Positions 1-64,000 of a stretch of DNA of 64,000 nt are shown here, in pieces. Where the stretch lies: NCBI RefSeq assembly GCF_000004195.4, contig NC_030682.2, forward strand, positions 132,948,234 through 133,012,233, written 5' to 3'. The DNA is from Xenopus tropicalis. Lineage: Eukaryota; Chordata; Amphibia; Anura; Pipidae. The notes beneath the pieces were generated by a model that searched no databases, was not told the origin of the DNA, and was given only the letters and a program-made list of their open reading frames with translations. The position numbers and the translations under genes were made by a program. Each line of letters opens with the position of its first letter. Positions within the stretch are counted from its first letter, which is position 1.

Positions 1-299
1 AATCTCTGAAATGGCCAGAGTGGATGAATATTGGCCATGCCTCTGCGCAGCTAAAGCCTCTCAGGGTATTCTGGGAACTGTAGAGTGTCAGTAGCTGAAT
101 GTACTTCAGATTGGACACACATCATTTCAGTAACTCACTCCTCACCCAACTGATGTCCCAGCCTATTTTTCTGACAAGAGCCCCATTTAACTCATTCCTC
201 CACGCCCCCCACCCTCAGTGGAAGGGGCGGAGCTCTGTCTCTAGGCTGAAGTGTCAAGTGGTGTATTTACTGCGCAAGACTGTGAAGACTTGTTCCCTC

Positions 300-2160
300 C
301 CTTCCTACTCTTGCCCCGTTGCGCCTAGCTGACAAAAGACACAATGACACCGTTGTGTGGGTGGAGTTCGGCCACAGCTTTATTATAGCATACAACCTCA
401 AAAATAGTCCTTGCCATGTATTTCAACTTTTCCAAACATCTTAAAGAACTTTATAGCAGTTTTGTTAACGAATGCCGGGCATGTAGAAGCCATAAAACAA
501 CACCAGAGCTTAAATGGCCAAGGACTACCCCCCGCCAGGAGGAGTTCATGTATCCCTACACTGAACTCTGACTCCACCCACCAAGAGCCCTAGCACACGC
601 TCAATGCCATCCTGCAAGTCGGATAGGAAAATATCATGGCCTATATCATTAAGGTGTACTCCATCAGGTGCCATGAATCTAAATGTTTCACCCTCCAAAG
701 CGGGAGATCCTCACGTTAAGCAGCTTGCGCGCGCAATCTATCGCAGCTGGGTCCCAAACTCCCCTCCAGGCCAACTTGGGGACAATTTCTGACCATAAAA
801 TGATCAGGTTAGTAAACAAGGAGGCACAGCGGTCCAGATCCGACTTAATCAACGTTATAAGATCGGCTACTTTTACCGCTCCTAGGTCGTTACCTCCTGC
901 ATGTATGACTAGTACTAGCGGGCCATTGTAAACTCTGCTGAAAGCAAACAAAAGGACTTGCAGCCACTTCAAACCGCTAATACCCTTCCATACCATGTCA
1001 ACCCCGTGGAAACCGAGGTTCCTGCTGCCTGGCCGATTGCAGCCCGCCTCTCTGCACGACAGAGGTAGGAGTGCCCAACCAAAAGAACTACTGGCGTATT
1101 GCAACCTGGAGGGGAAGAAAACTAGTTAACGATCAGGTTAGGGTGGATATATGCAGTGAAACAACCGGACTTCCACCTCCCCACTGATTTTACAGCTGAT
1201 TCGCTAAGGCCCTGTAAGCAAGCTTTAGTCGCTTAGAAAGAGGTGGATCGTGTGGAGGCAGCCCTCCGGATGGCCGTAATCCTATTCTGGGTGGTGGCTG
1301 GTTGGTAGATGTCCGACACCCCACTAGTGGCGCTTGCGTGTCCCATTACCCTGGGGAAACCGAGGTGTGGTTGTTCCCACGAGTTGCTGGGAGTGACTGG
1401 TGCGTGCCTGAGCCAGGGGTTGGGTGCAGGGGTAGTGACAGCAAAGCTCAGAGATGGCAGATTCAGGCAGGGAATGGGGGGGGGGGAATGGGCTGGTTGT
1501 GTGGAGAAGATGTGGTCTGGGGATAGGCAGGGTGAGTGGGTCCTCTGGCTCCTCCAGGGGAAGCTCCCCCTCTTCAAAATCTATCATGGTGTGGTCCCTC
1601 TGCATTAAGCCAGAGGAAGGCCCAGCGTTGATGTGGGATGTGGCAATGGCAAAAAGAGATCCTGGGCTAGGGGGTACGGTGGGGGGAGGGACTGCTACTG
1701 GTGTTGGAGCAAAGGGATGTAATGGGGGAGCAGACTTATGTTGTGGGGGCTTGTGTGTGGCCCGCCTAGCCTTATCACTGGCTGAGGGCCTTTGTTTTTG
1801 AGAAACATTGGTGGCAGCGGCCGTGACTGGTATAGGCGCCTGGCCGCAGTCCTGACCTCCGCGCGCTGCCTCCTCGACACTACAGTCGGGGGTTGGGAGG
1901 CAGCGATGGAGGACATGCGCCTAGATGCGCGTGGGGGACTGGGGCTCAGGCGAGAGGGAGGGCAGGAGCGGCGAGATGGTCGATTCCCAGTGTTGCCCGC
2001 CGCTTGTGCCCCCTGTCTCTCCTCAGTGCCAATGGAGCTGAGCAGCTAGTGTAGCCAGTCGGTTCCATCCGCAGCAATTTTGGACCGCACCTGCTCCAGT
2101 AGCTCGTCGCCCATGCTGGTGGAGGCTGGGTTCGCTGGTGGATGCAGGCAGCAGCAGCTG
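300..2160 (-). mobile_element. Degenerate retroelement with gag-like and SGNH-hydrolase remnants
   Basis: On the minus strand this stretch reads first through a proline-, serine- and arginine-rich region (about 2160 to 1230) that resembles a retrotransposon gag-like ORF. It includes an acidic helix-like start near 2110-2046 (MGDELLEQVRSKIAADGTDW) and short basic runs. It then enters an SGNH-hydrolase remnant (annotated separately) and ends in AT-rich sequence with a minus-strand AATAAA near 375-385. Frames are broken throughout. I see no reverse transcriptase or tyrosine recombinase between the two parts. SGNH hydrolases are known in tyrosine-recombinase retrotransposons of the DIRS/Ngaro group, so that affiliation is inferred. 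Borders are approximate. Confidence 0.5.
546..1092 (-). pseudogene. SGNH/GDSL-like hydrolase of a retrotransposon, frameshifted
   Basis: Three hydrolase blocks are readable on the minus strand but in different frames. Block I, VVLLVGHSYLC, is near 1091-1060; the usual GDS is GHS here. Block III, LVIHAGGND, is near 910-890, followed by the hydrophobic strand LFTNLIILWSEIVPKLAWRG. The C-terminal Asp-x-x-His block, APDGVHLNDIGHD, is near 655-620, and the frame ends in TGA at 546-548. At least two frameshifts separate the blocks, so no intact protein is made. Such domains are known from DIRS/Ngaro-type retroelements of fish and amphibians. The catalytic Ser, Asp and His positions are all recognisable, so the decay looks moderate. 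It lies 2.8 kb upstream of the OXR1 start and has no evident link to it. Confidence 0.68.
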
Positions 2161-2169
2161 GAGCAGCTA

Positions 2170-3083
2170 CATACCTCCCAACATTTCATTAATAGAAAGA
2201 GGGACAAAAATATGCGGGTAGTGCAGCAACATTTTTTGCCCATGCCTGCTTTGTGACCACGCCCCCACATGCCACACCCACTTTACATGCCCCAGATGTG
2301 CCAGTATAATCACTAAATAAAAAGAATAAAGGACATATTAACTTCAAACGTGCCAGTATGACTACATTAAATTGATAAAGGGCATATTAACCCCAGCCAT
2401 GCCAGTAAAATTACTAAATAAAACTGATAAAGGGCATATCAACTTCAGACATGCCAACAGTTCTGTGCATTTTCCAAAGTTATAAACAGGGCCCATTCCA
2501 GTGGTACATTAATCTATGTTATTTCCTTCCATTCTTAATCAGTTGAAAGCAAAACAATATTAACGTACCACAAGAATTTCTAGCCATATTAACAAGGCCA
2601 GCTTAAGGTTCCCAAACTTATAAGGGCTCCTTTAAAATGTCTGCTATATTTTATGAATGGATCAGCGATACCTCTGTCTTTTATTCTCCTGCATGCTGTG
2701 CTCTGCCAGAGATTCCCAGGAGTGGGAGATATATTTTAGGGGTGGAAAGGTGAAACTTTCCAGCACACAAATAAAGGCAGCAGTCTCTTCTGCCTGATAA
2801 AAGACAGAGGCACCCTCAGCCCCTGACCCAGTGAGCAGGAGCAGGGATGCTGCCAATGCCAATAGTTGACCCTTGCCTGTCACAAATGCTCCACCCAGGA
2901 CAATTAAACATCAAGGTAAACCTGTGAGCATGAGGTAGCAGGGGAGATTCAAGAGTTAAGGGCACAGCAATCAATTAAATGGCAATGCTGAGAAGTGGGA
3001 CATCTAACAATGAATCCGGGACAGCGGGCAGTGCTATAAATATGGGGACTGTCCCGCTGAAAGCAGGAGGGTTGGGAGGCATG
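2170..3083. mobile_element. TIR element with short inverted ends (about 0.9 kb)
   Basis: The left end reads acatacctcccaac and the right end gttgggaggcat, giving inverted termini of about 12 bp. The hexamer gcagct stands outside both ends and may be the target duplication. The left interior carries the phrase agagggacaaaaat, which I know from common frog repeats, and the right interior carries gggacagcggg and gggactgtcccg. An internal tandem repeat is annotated separately. No transposase is seen, so it would be non-autonomous. It sits at the edge of the gag-like remnant. Confidence 0.5.
2298..2460. repeat. Tandem repeat, unit 49-52 bp, about 3 copies
   Basis: Units start at 2298, 2350, 2399 and 2451 with (g/a)tgccagta, and each contains ataaagg(g/a)catat and acttcagac-like sequence. 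Copies have diverged by several substitutions and a 3-bp length difference. The array lies inside the TIR element at 2170-3083. Confidence 0.75.
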
Positions 3084-3589
3084 CAGCTGGGATGCCCCTC
3101 GGTGGAAGCCGGAAGCAGGAATGGGCAGCAGCACGGGAGATGCAGGCACAGAGGGGGAGGGGGGAGGAGCGAGCAGGAGGCTGATCTTTCCCTGCCTGCA
3201 CTGACTGTGTAAGTTAACCCCTTACAAGCACAGAGGGAACTGAGCCACAGCTGGCTCCACAGTCCCTCGGCGCTTTCATTAGTTATTTCAGCGCTCTCTA
3301 GGAGCACTTGACAGCTCTTGGAATGCGGGAAAGTATAACTATAGTTTATACCCCCAGATTTAGACCTTTCCCTCAGTTATACTCTTCTACTTTTCACATT
3401 CCAGTAGTCTCACAATTCATGGTTTCTTATCTCTCACATCTCAAAATCGTTTAGAACTATTTCAAGCATCGCCTACTAATATCTAAAATGGTTCTTCCCT
3501 GCCTAATAGACTTGGCATACACGAGATATACCATCTTGCACAGAGGGACTTTATTAAAGTGCGTTTAGAGTTTTTCAGGGGTCCTGAAT
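3084..3589. other. Intergenic sequence, nothing recognised
   Basis: The first 120 bases are G-rich (runs of gagggggaggggggagg), after which the sequence is AT-rich single-copy-looking DNA. I see no coding exon or repeat that I can name. It probably contains the distal promoter of the long OXR1 transcript. Confidence 0.3.
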
Positions 3590-3901
3590 GAAGCTTGAGG
3601 GTGAGAAGACTTTTAACGAGTCGTCACTCAGGCCTAGGTCTGCGGAGCATTCAGCCCCAGCACCTCTACACAGAACCAACAGATGAAGAGGGAGGGGCCT
3701 GGTGCAGAGGCGTGTCCGGCTCCAGAGCTATGCACCTCTACATGAAGCGACAGATGAAGGGAAGGAGGGGCCTGACAGAGAAGTTGGCAATAACTTCCAG
3801 CTGAGAGGAAGAAAAACTTTTGCAGCAGTGAAGGAAGCGACTAACGCTGACTGAGTGGGGGAATGTGGCTTGGAGCTGCCCCACCTGGGGTCCGCTGACA
3901 C
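3590..3901 (+). promoter_or_regulatory. oxr1: Probable 5' UTR / proximal promoter of long OXR1 mRNA
   Basis: This is the stretch directly upstream of the OXR1 start codon. It is purine-rich, with ggaggggcctg repeated at two places. Base 3901 precedes ATGG, and an in-frame TGA at 3896-3898 two codons upstream fixes the start. No TATA box is evident close by, and the transcription start cannot be placed from sequence. Confidence 0.4.
3659..3776 (+). repeat. Local direct duplication in the OXR1 5' leader
   Basis: The segment starting cacctctaca at about 3660 and running through cagatgaagagggaggggcctg is repeated at about 3730 as cacctctacatgaagcgacagatgaagggaaggaggggcctg. The offset is close to 70 bp. 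Both copies contain a cctctaca...cagatga core. Confidence 0.7.
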
Positions 3902-58440
<54,539 letters not shown>

Positions 58441-59540
58441 ATATGTATGTATATATTTATATATATATATATATATATATATGAAAGTGTTTCTTGATGG
58501 AATATTTCTTAATCTGTACAGGAGTGAAACATTTTGAAACAATGTTCCGCAGCTTAATATATACAATATATGATATCTATTTTTTTGTTAACAACCATAG
58601 TTATTTTTCATTTTCAGCAGCTAAATCTATTTTCAGATGTCAGTACGGGGCGAAGCTGCAAGTGTACATTTTGCCGTATGTTATATGTTCTCACTTTTCT
58701 GTTCGAACTTAATGACGAAAAAAGTTATGGAGGCTAACACAGCTCCAAGAATATCAGTGAGATGTATCCGTGTCGCGAGCTTCAGGTTTGAATCTGCGTT
58801 TAAGAATTCCCGAAAAAACAACCAGGAATGCGCGGAAGAAAGAAGGATAAAATGTCCAAGCAACCAATAAAAATTGGCATACAAAGGAAATTCAAATATA
58901 GTTTTGTACTGGGTGACTGTATGTTGTACATTAGTACTAAATCTGACAAACTGGTTGGTGTATATGATAAGTAAACAATATTGTAACTTGTATTCTTTGT
59001 GAAATATGCAAACTGTCATGTGACATCAGAAAAATTACCGTCTTTAGACTCTCGTCAGTAGCCGTTCCGTAGGAAAATAAGCCTCTTAAATAGAGGCTCT
59101 GCAGAAGAAAGTTTCAATTTCAAAGCTTCTATTCTGTTACGCAAGTAAATTGCCATGATAAATGTGACAGTGGGTTCTTTTTGTGCTGAAGAGTCAGCTG
59201 TTTCTGACAAACCTGTATATTATCTTGTAAATTAATGTTCAAAAGTAGATTTGTTCTTATAGAAATGTGTTCATTGACGGGTTGCTTATAGCACTTTAAA
59301 TTATTTTGAAACCGAATAAAAAGCCAAATGGACTGGCTGTTATAGGCTTAGATCTTACATTCTTTCAAATCAATCTAAACACAACTGCTTAACTGGTAAT
59401 AAAGGGAAGAAGTATTCTCTATTCCATGCTAATGCTGAATGTGAAACAAAACAGGGCATCATCTATTTTCCCAATGTGTATAGCTATAATCCTCTTCTTA
59501 GTACTAGTATGTAGAATAAATGTTTACAATTGATGAATAA
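58441..59540 (+). other. oxr1: OXR1 3' UTR with candidate poly(A) signals
   Basis: Sequence after the stop starts with a (TA) run (58456-58482). AATAAA hexamers lie at 59315-59320, 59398-59403, 59515-59520 and about 59535-59540; the last is followed by an A run. Any of these could end the mRNA, so the UTR is roughly 0.9-1.1 kb. A 112-codon antisense frame (58681-59019) is discussed in the findings. Confidence 0.55.
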
Positions 59541-60074
59541 AAAAAAAAGATGTAAATATATTAGGAAAGCATTGCCTCCCTTTGGTCTTCCACAGCACTA
59601 TTAATGTTTTTGTGGGTTTAAGACTATTACTAATCCTGTAATGGATTTTAAGTACTATAAGGTCATAGTGTTATAATTATAAATATATGTATAAATATAT
59701 ATAGAGAAAATAAAAACAAATACATGCAAAATATGTATGGAGTTGTGTCATTTCTTATTGCATTACGTCCCTGATAGAAATGTAAAGATGGCCATGCACA
59801 GGCCAACCCTCTACCGCATTGGATACAAGTCTGGGGAACATTCAAGGTATGGCCGCCGCCATCTATTCTAAACTCTACAAGCTCTTTTGATCAGATTTTG
59901 TGGGTCACATTTTATCTGATCTTGTCGTGCAACACTACACAATTCAGGGCAACAGCACAAGAATTTGTAGGATCCTACAATGGGCACCTACTTTGGGCCA
60001 CTGGGAGCAAAATCAAATGAGGTGACAAACATGTTGCTTATGAGCCACTGGTTGGGGATCACTGCTTTAAATGG
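59541..60074. other. Intergenic sequence between convergent genes
   Basis: Contains another AATAAA at about 59709 and a reversed fragment of family I at about 59985-60066 (aacatgttgcttatgagccactggttggggatcactg). No gene is seen. Confidence 0.4.
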
Positions 60075-60258
60075 GGATACACAGAATTCTGGATTTGACC
60101 AACATATTCTGCCTTTTTTAGCAGGATTCGGATTCTGTCAAATCCATGCCACTGGCCAAATAAGGATTCTCATTCGGTTCAGTATCCAGCCGAACCTTTT
60201 ACAAAGGATTCGGTGTTCAGCCAGCTCCTAAAATAGTGGATTCACTGTATCCCTAGCT
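60075..60258. mobile_element. MITE with GGGGATACAC ends
   Basis: The left end aatggggatacacagaattc is matched by the right end tggattcactgtatcccta. The interior has ggattcggattct, tcggttcagtatccagccga and ggattcggtgttcagccagc. Confidence 0.65.
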
Positions 60259-60879
60259 TTAAACTAACAATATATATTTTAAACCAACCCATAAAAAAAT
60301 AACAGAAGTTCAAAAGCTTAAATGCAAACGGACTGATATCAGGGTCTGTCCTTAAATTATATTTCCTTTTATTCTTCAGGACTTCTGGTGCCCACTATAT
60401 GCTTTGGACTTATTGCCCACAGTGGGCACTGTATTAGCCTTTCTTGCAAATGCTTAGAAATTGCCTGAATAACTGACTGTGCTGCTGAGAACAAAAAAAT
60501 GTGTTTTCCAGCTGTGAATAGTACATTTATCTAATAAAATGTCTGATTTGACAATCCTGGCGGTTGTCTGACTGTCTGGTACCTGGACATTACATATTGT
60601 ATCTCAATGCATAAATGTGCTTTCATTAGTATTGAGCTGCAGGTAGCATAGTGCTCTCCGTGCTGGAGAAAGGAGTCACAGAGAAAACCTTAGGGGGTAT
60701 AATACTCATTAGCTCACATTTGTGCTCTCTACACATAGCGTCTTCTGGATGGGAGTTTTCAGAAATTGTGCAATATGATCTGTACAAAGTTGTGTTTTTT
60801 TTTTTAAGATAATGTTTAATTTTCCTCTGCATACAATAAAGAAGTAGTAAAGCCATAGATCAGTGATTAAAACATAAAG

Positions 60880-62235
60880 CATTTTTTCTTATAAAAGTTT
60901 CATTGTATTTATTTTATAAAATTTCTTTAGTACATATAAGTATGTAATATATTCTATGCATTTGGCAACCCCAAAAGGCAGTAAGTCGTGTACAAAATCC
61001 ACTGTAAACAAAGCCAAAAGCATTAAAGATGAAGACAATATTTTATATAAATTTTTTTTTTTTTAATTTTATTATAAAACATTTCTTTGAAAAAAGGGGG
61101 CAAATATCTCAAATGAAAAGCAAAATGTCCATCTTTGTAACGTTTAAATAGAATGTCGGTGGTGTAAGGTGAGCGGTAACTCCACATTTAAACTTTGTCC
61201 GACTAGAGGAAGTCAAAATATATTTGGTATTTTTATTTCAAATATAATTCCCCCTCCCCCCAAAAAATCCTAATACTCTTCATGCTTACCCAGCATTTCC
61301 AGGAAATGCATATAGGCCCTGCTAGCCTGTTTGACCAATATGATTGCAAGAGTTAAGGTGGCCACACACGTGGCAATTGGGGATCTTTCGTGCGACCATC
61401 GGTCACACGAAAGATCGTTCAATCAGCCACTAACCATTCAGGGCTGAAATAGCAGATAAGAAGGTAGAAACAATAGAATTTATACCTCCTTCTGCCGATT
61501 CAGCCCTGACGGCACATTTTGCTCAGGCGCCTTCTATGGCGCCCGATCAAAATCTTTAAACCCTGCCTCGCCGACTTGCCATACACGCACCGAATATTGT
61601 ATGAAACGAGGTTTCGTACGATATTATCGGTGCGTGTATGGCCAGCTTTAAATTGGAAAAGGTTGAACAATTAGGGAATTATCTGGGTACTGTGTAAATA
61701 AGGAGGAAATGGAAATTAGTGTTCTATATAGCTACACTCAACATACTGAGATATATTTCAGTCCTCTACCAACGAAGTCAATGCTGTTTGCTATGATGAG
61801 TTCTAGTATCTAGTCATTTCACGTGTTGAACACCAAAGTTTAATAATGCAATAAATAGAGAAAGCTAAAATTAAGTTGGGTGCATGAGAAGATATCTCCT
61901 GCTTTGTAATGTTCCATCCAAAGTATTGGGCATCCAATGGATAAGAGCTTACACCGGGGCTTTTAGTTTTGAGATGACTGCAAAAACACAAGTTCTAAGA
62001 CTTTATATATTAAGTTTTGACCTAAACTAGTAAATCTAAACCCACCTTTAGATTTCCATATAAGGTTAGTTGTTTGGTTATCTACCTATAATAACAGTCC
62101 TTAGTCTACAATTCAAAAACTTCAGTAAAAGCAAAGACACTCACTGGAACATCTAGATTTCTGCTGAAATTGTGTAATAAAACTGTTTCAGTTGTCATGA
62201 AGCTAAAAATGACTAACTACACCACTCATCTGAGT
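60880..62235 (-). other. abra: Probable ABRA 3' UTR
   Basis: Downstream (on the minus strand) of the ABRA stop. Minus-strand AATAAA hexamers are at 61068-61073 and 60908-60913, the latter a likely end. The region includes a MITE at 61353-61651. The extent is inferred. Confidence 0.45.
61353..61651. mobile_element. MITE, family C', complete, TTAA-flanked
   Basis: The left end is TTAAGGTGGCCACACACG and the right end tgcgtgtatggccagctTTAA. cacgaaagatcg and its complement form a hairpin near the left, and gaaacgaggtttcgtacgat near the right. This is the most complete of three copies in the window (6011, 44030). Confidence 0.88.
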
Positions 62236-62716
62236 TCATAGTAAAGTGATTATTACATGGTCGTCTCTGCCTTGCCATAACATTTCTCCTGGGAAGTCCA
62301 CCATGTCGTGTTTTCTTGCTCTCAAAAGTATCCCTACCACTTTGTCTGAGATGCGCACGTATCGATCAAAGAGTTCTCCAAAAGTTACACGGACTTTCCC
62401 ATCTTTCCCAGGCTTAGACATAGTACTGATGATAAAACACAAATCCTTCATCTCACGGTGGATGTGGGCCTCCGCCCTCATGGCCCTTTCAGCAGTTTTT
62501 GTCCCTTCTTCAGGATGGCCGTAACCTTTATCACCCTTGTGGAGTCTCCTGGACATTGCAAATTCATGGTCAAACTCCTCGCTGAAAGGGTTTAGCTTTT
62601 GAGTCAGAGCATGTTGATTTGACCACTTTTCCCACTTCCCCTTAATGTTATTCACAGGGCCGTGTCTCTTGTAAGCCTTGTTTATGTTATCAAGTTCTCC
62701 AGTAGCCTTGTTATTT
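62236..62716 (-). CDS. abra: ABRA (STARS), actin-binding Rho-activating protein, terminal coding exon
   Basis: ABRA binds actin in striated muscle and promotes Rho/SRF (MRTF) signalling. The minus-strand exon starts after the acceptor tttttattttag|AAATAAC (AG at 62718-62717), phase 2 in, and ends in TGA at 62236-62238, about 159 residues. It encodes KLNPFSEEFDHEFAMSRRLH, then GYGHPEEGTKTAERAMRAEA, the COSTARS core KVRVTFGELFDRYVRISDKV and VGILLRARKHDMVDFPGEML, and ends WQGRDDHVIITLL. COSTARS is the C-terminal actin-interacting domain of ABRA. The N-terminal exon is not in the window to 64000. The gene is convergent with OXR1, the order known in vertebrates. Confidence 0.95.
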
Positions 62717-63552
62717 CTAAAATAAAAAAACAAACAAAAAATACTGTTAGATACAAAATTGTCAATTAAAAGACAAGGACATTGAAAGTCGCCTACAGGT
62801 ATTTGTCAGGCAGGTGCTTCTCTTCACTGTAAAATGCTCTGGCCCTGGATAAATGGAAACTAAGCTGCAATTTTTGCCTGTTTGCCTATGGCACAGTATA
62901 GGTTAATTTCCATTTTTAATGTACTATATATGCACATGATCTGCAGCACTGTTGGGAGCCAACTGGTGCAATTGTTCAGCCCAGGGGAGCAATGGTTTAG
63001 AGGTCAGCCACTATAATTTCTTGGGGTGCCTGTCAAATAGACACTCAAAGTCATTTTACTTTTCTTGTACTTTAAGGCCTAAGGCAAGCACTGTAAATTA
63101 CACAGCATTACCATTGTCACCAAAGGGGGGGATCTTTGGGGGAGAACTTTTGGCATATTGATTTAAAATCAGCCAGCCAAAGGCCCAACTATTTTTTGTA
63201 TGTGCTATAGACTTTGGGAAAGTATTTGCACAATATATATTTTCTTCTTTTCAAGTCTCATTCATACTTTATTTTCTGGTCATTCCTTAGATGTAAAAAA
63301 AAATGTCATAATGTCATCAAAGCAGTATTTATAGACACTTGTAAAGCACTGAAAGCTGAGCTGTAAGCACAACTCTGCTTTAGACTTTTCTAATCCAACT
63401 CTTCCCATGTAGTTTGCCAGTTGTCCATTATACCACTTGTTTGAGGGTTGGGTTTCAATAAAAAAATATGTTGTGAGGGTCCCCGACCTGTGGGGACTTC
63501 TAGTTGGTCAGACCACTGACTAGAGTAGGTGATGGTTAAAAAATCCAGAAAT
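62717..63552 (-). other. abra: ABRA intron, nothing recognised
   Basis: Intron sequence upstream (minus strand) of the terminal exon. No further ABRA coding segment is seen up to the end of the window. Confidence 0.4.
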
Positions 63553-63823
63553 CCTGACAACCCCTTGGATGTTGCTCTCAGTGCCCCCAAACCAGGTAGT
63601 TATTTTTGAATTCCTGACTTGGGGGCAAGTTTTGGTTGAATAAAAACAAGATTTACTACCAAATAAAGCCCCCTGTAAGCTGATAGTGTGCATAGAGGCC
63701 CCTAATAGCCAATCACAGCCCTTATTTGGCTCCTTCATAAACTTTTATGGTGCTTGTGTTGCTCCCCAAGTCTTTTTACATTTGACTGTGGCTCACGAGT
63801 AAGAAAGGTTGGGGATCCCTGGT
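63553..63823. mobile_element. MITE, family I, left end missing
   Basis: It contains ccttggatgttgctctcagtg, aagccccctgtaagctgatag and ggctcacgagtaagaaagg followed by ttggggatccctgg, parallel to 37630-37937. The left terminus is replaced by unrelated sequence. Confidence 0.85.
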
Positions 63824-64000
63824 ATAAGGCTTTGGCTGCTGGCAATTACAATTTAATAACTGCTGGAAGGTTATATATTGGACATCCCTGATCTATATAC
63901 TAAACAACATGGAACATTCGTTACTCATTATACTATGATCTTTCTTTATAGACTTCCAAGAGGGCCCTCGGACACTAGGGATCCTAGGAGAAGTGCCCTA
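63824..64000. other. Right edge of window, nothing recognised
   Basis: GC-richer at the very end (gagggccctcggacactaggg), without a clear ABRA reading frame. Confidence 0.25.

Noticed and set aside
2662..2883. Minus-strand frame with signal-peptide-like start
   Set aside because: It lies inside a TIR element, has no recognisable mature domain and is only 73 codons.

Overview
The window is vertebrate nuclear DNA, most likely from a frog of the genus Xenopus. The exons are short and bounded by GT/AG, and they encode a protein very close to vertebrate OXR1. The introns are filled with short terminal-inverted-repeat (TIR) elements, CR1/L2-like LINE remnants and a Penelope-like element of the kinds I know from Xenopus genomes. 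The species call rests on memory of these repeat families, not on a search. I see no prokaryotic gene organisation, CRISPR array, tRNA or rRNA.

Main gene. OXR1 (oxidation resistance 1) occupies 3902-58440 on the + strand. I could place 15 coding exons. They join in phase at every junction and give 839 codons plus a stop. The protein has a short N-terminal segment, a LysM domain (exons 2-4), a GRAM-like segment (exons 5-6), a long acidic Ser/Thr-rich linker (exon 7), a conserved pre-TLDc block (exons 8-10) and a C-terminal TLDc domain (exons 11-15). A separate first exon at 39118-39183 inside intron 9 has its own ATG, an upstream in-frame stop, a good splice donor and CCAAT/GC-box-like sequence upstream. 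Spliced to exon 10 it gives a 243-residue TLDc-only isoform, so the locus appears to have at least two promoters.

Second gene. The terminal coding exon of ABRA (STARS, actin-binding Rho-activating protein), with its COSTARS domain, lies at 62236-62716 on the - strand, convergent with OXR1. Its upstream exon is outside the window. The OXR1-ABRA pairing matches the gene order known in other vertebrates and supports OXR1 rather than its paralogue NCOA7.

Layout. 1-3100: a broken retroelement carrying an SGNH-hydrolase pseudogene (- strand), followed by a TIR element. 3590-4058: OXR1 5' region and first exon. 4059-15749: large intron 1 with several miniature TIR elements (MITEs), including one built as a chain of five hairpins. 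15750-26055: exons 2-7, with a CR1/L2-like LINE piece (- strand), a Tc1-like transposase pseudogene and a hAT MITE with clear 8-bp target duplications. 26056-35774: introns 7 and 8, holding a second LINE copy whose 3' UTR expanded into about 26 copies of a 34-bp repeat, and a Penelope-like cluster with a GIY-YIG endonuclease remnant, three hammerhead-like tail motifs and long TA arrays. 35775-58440: exons 9-15, the internal promoter and four MITEs with 113-bp internal tandem repeats (two in tandem with truncated pieces). 58441-64000: the two 3' UTRs and ABRA.

The least ordinary material is the Penelope-like cluster at 31480-33090, the LINE-born minisatellite at 29172-30049, the five-hairpin MITE at 12903-13280 and the MITEs with 113-bp arrays. 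All coordinates were read by hand. Exon borders are precise to the base where splice sites are stated; repeat borders may be off by a few bases.
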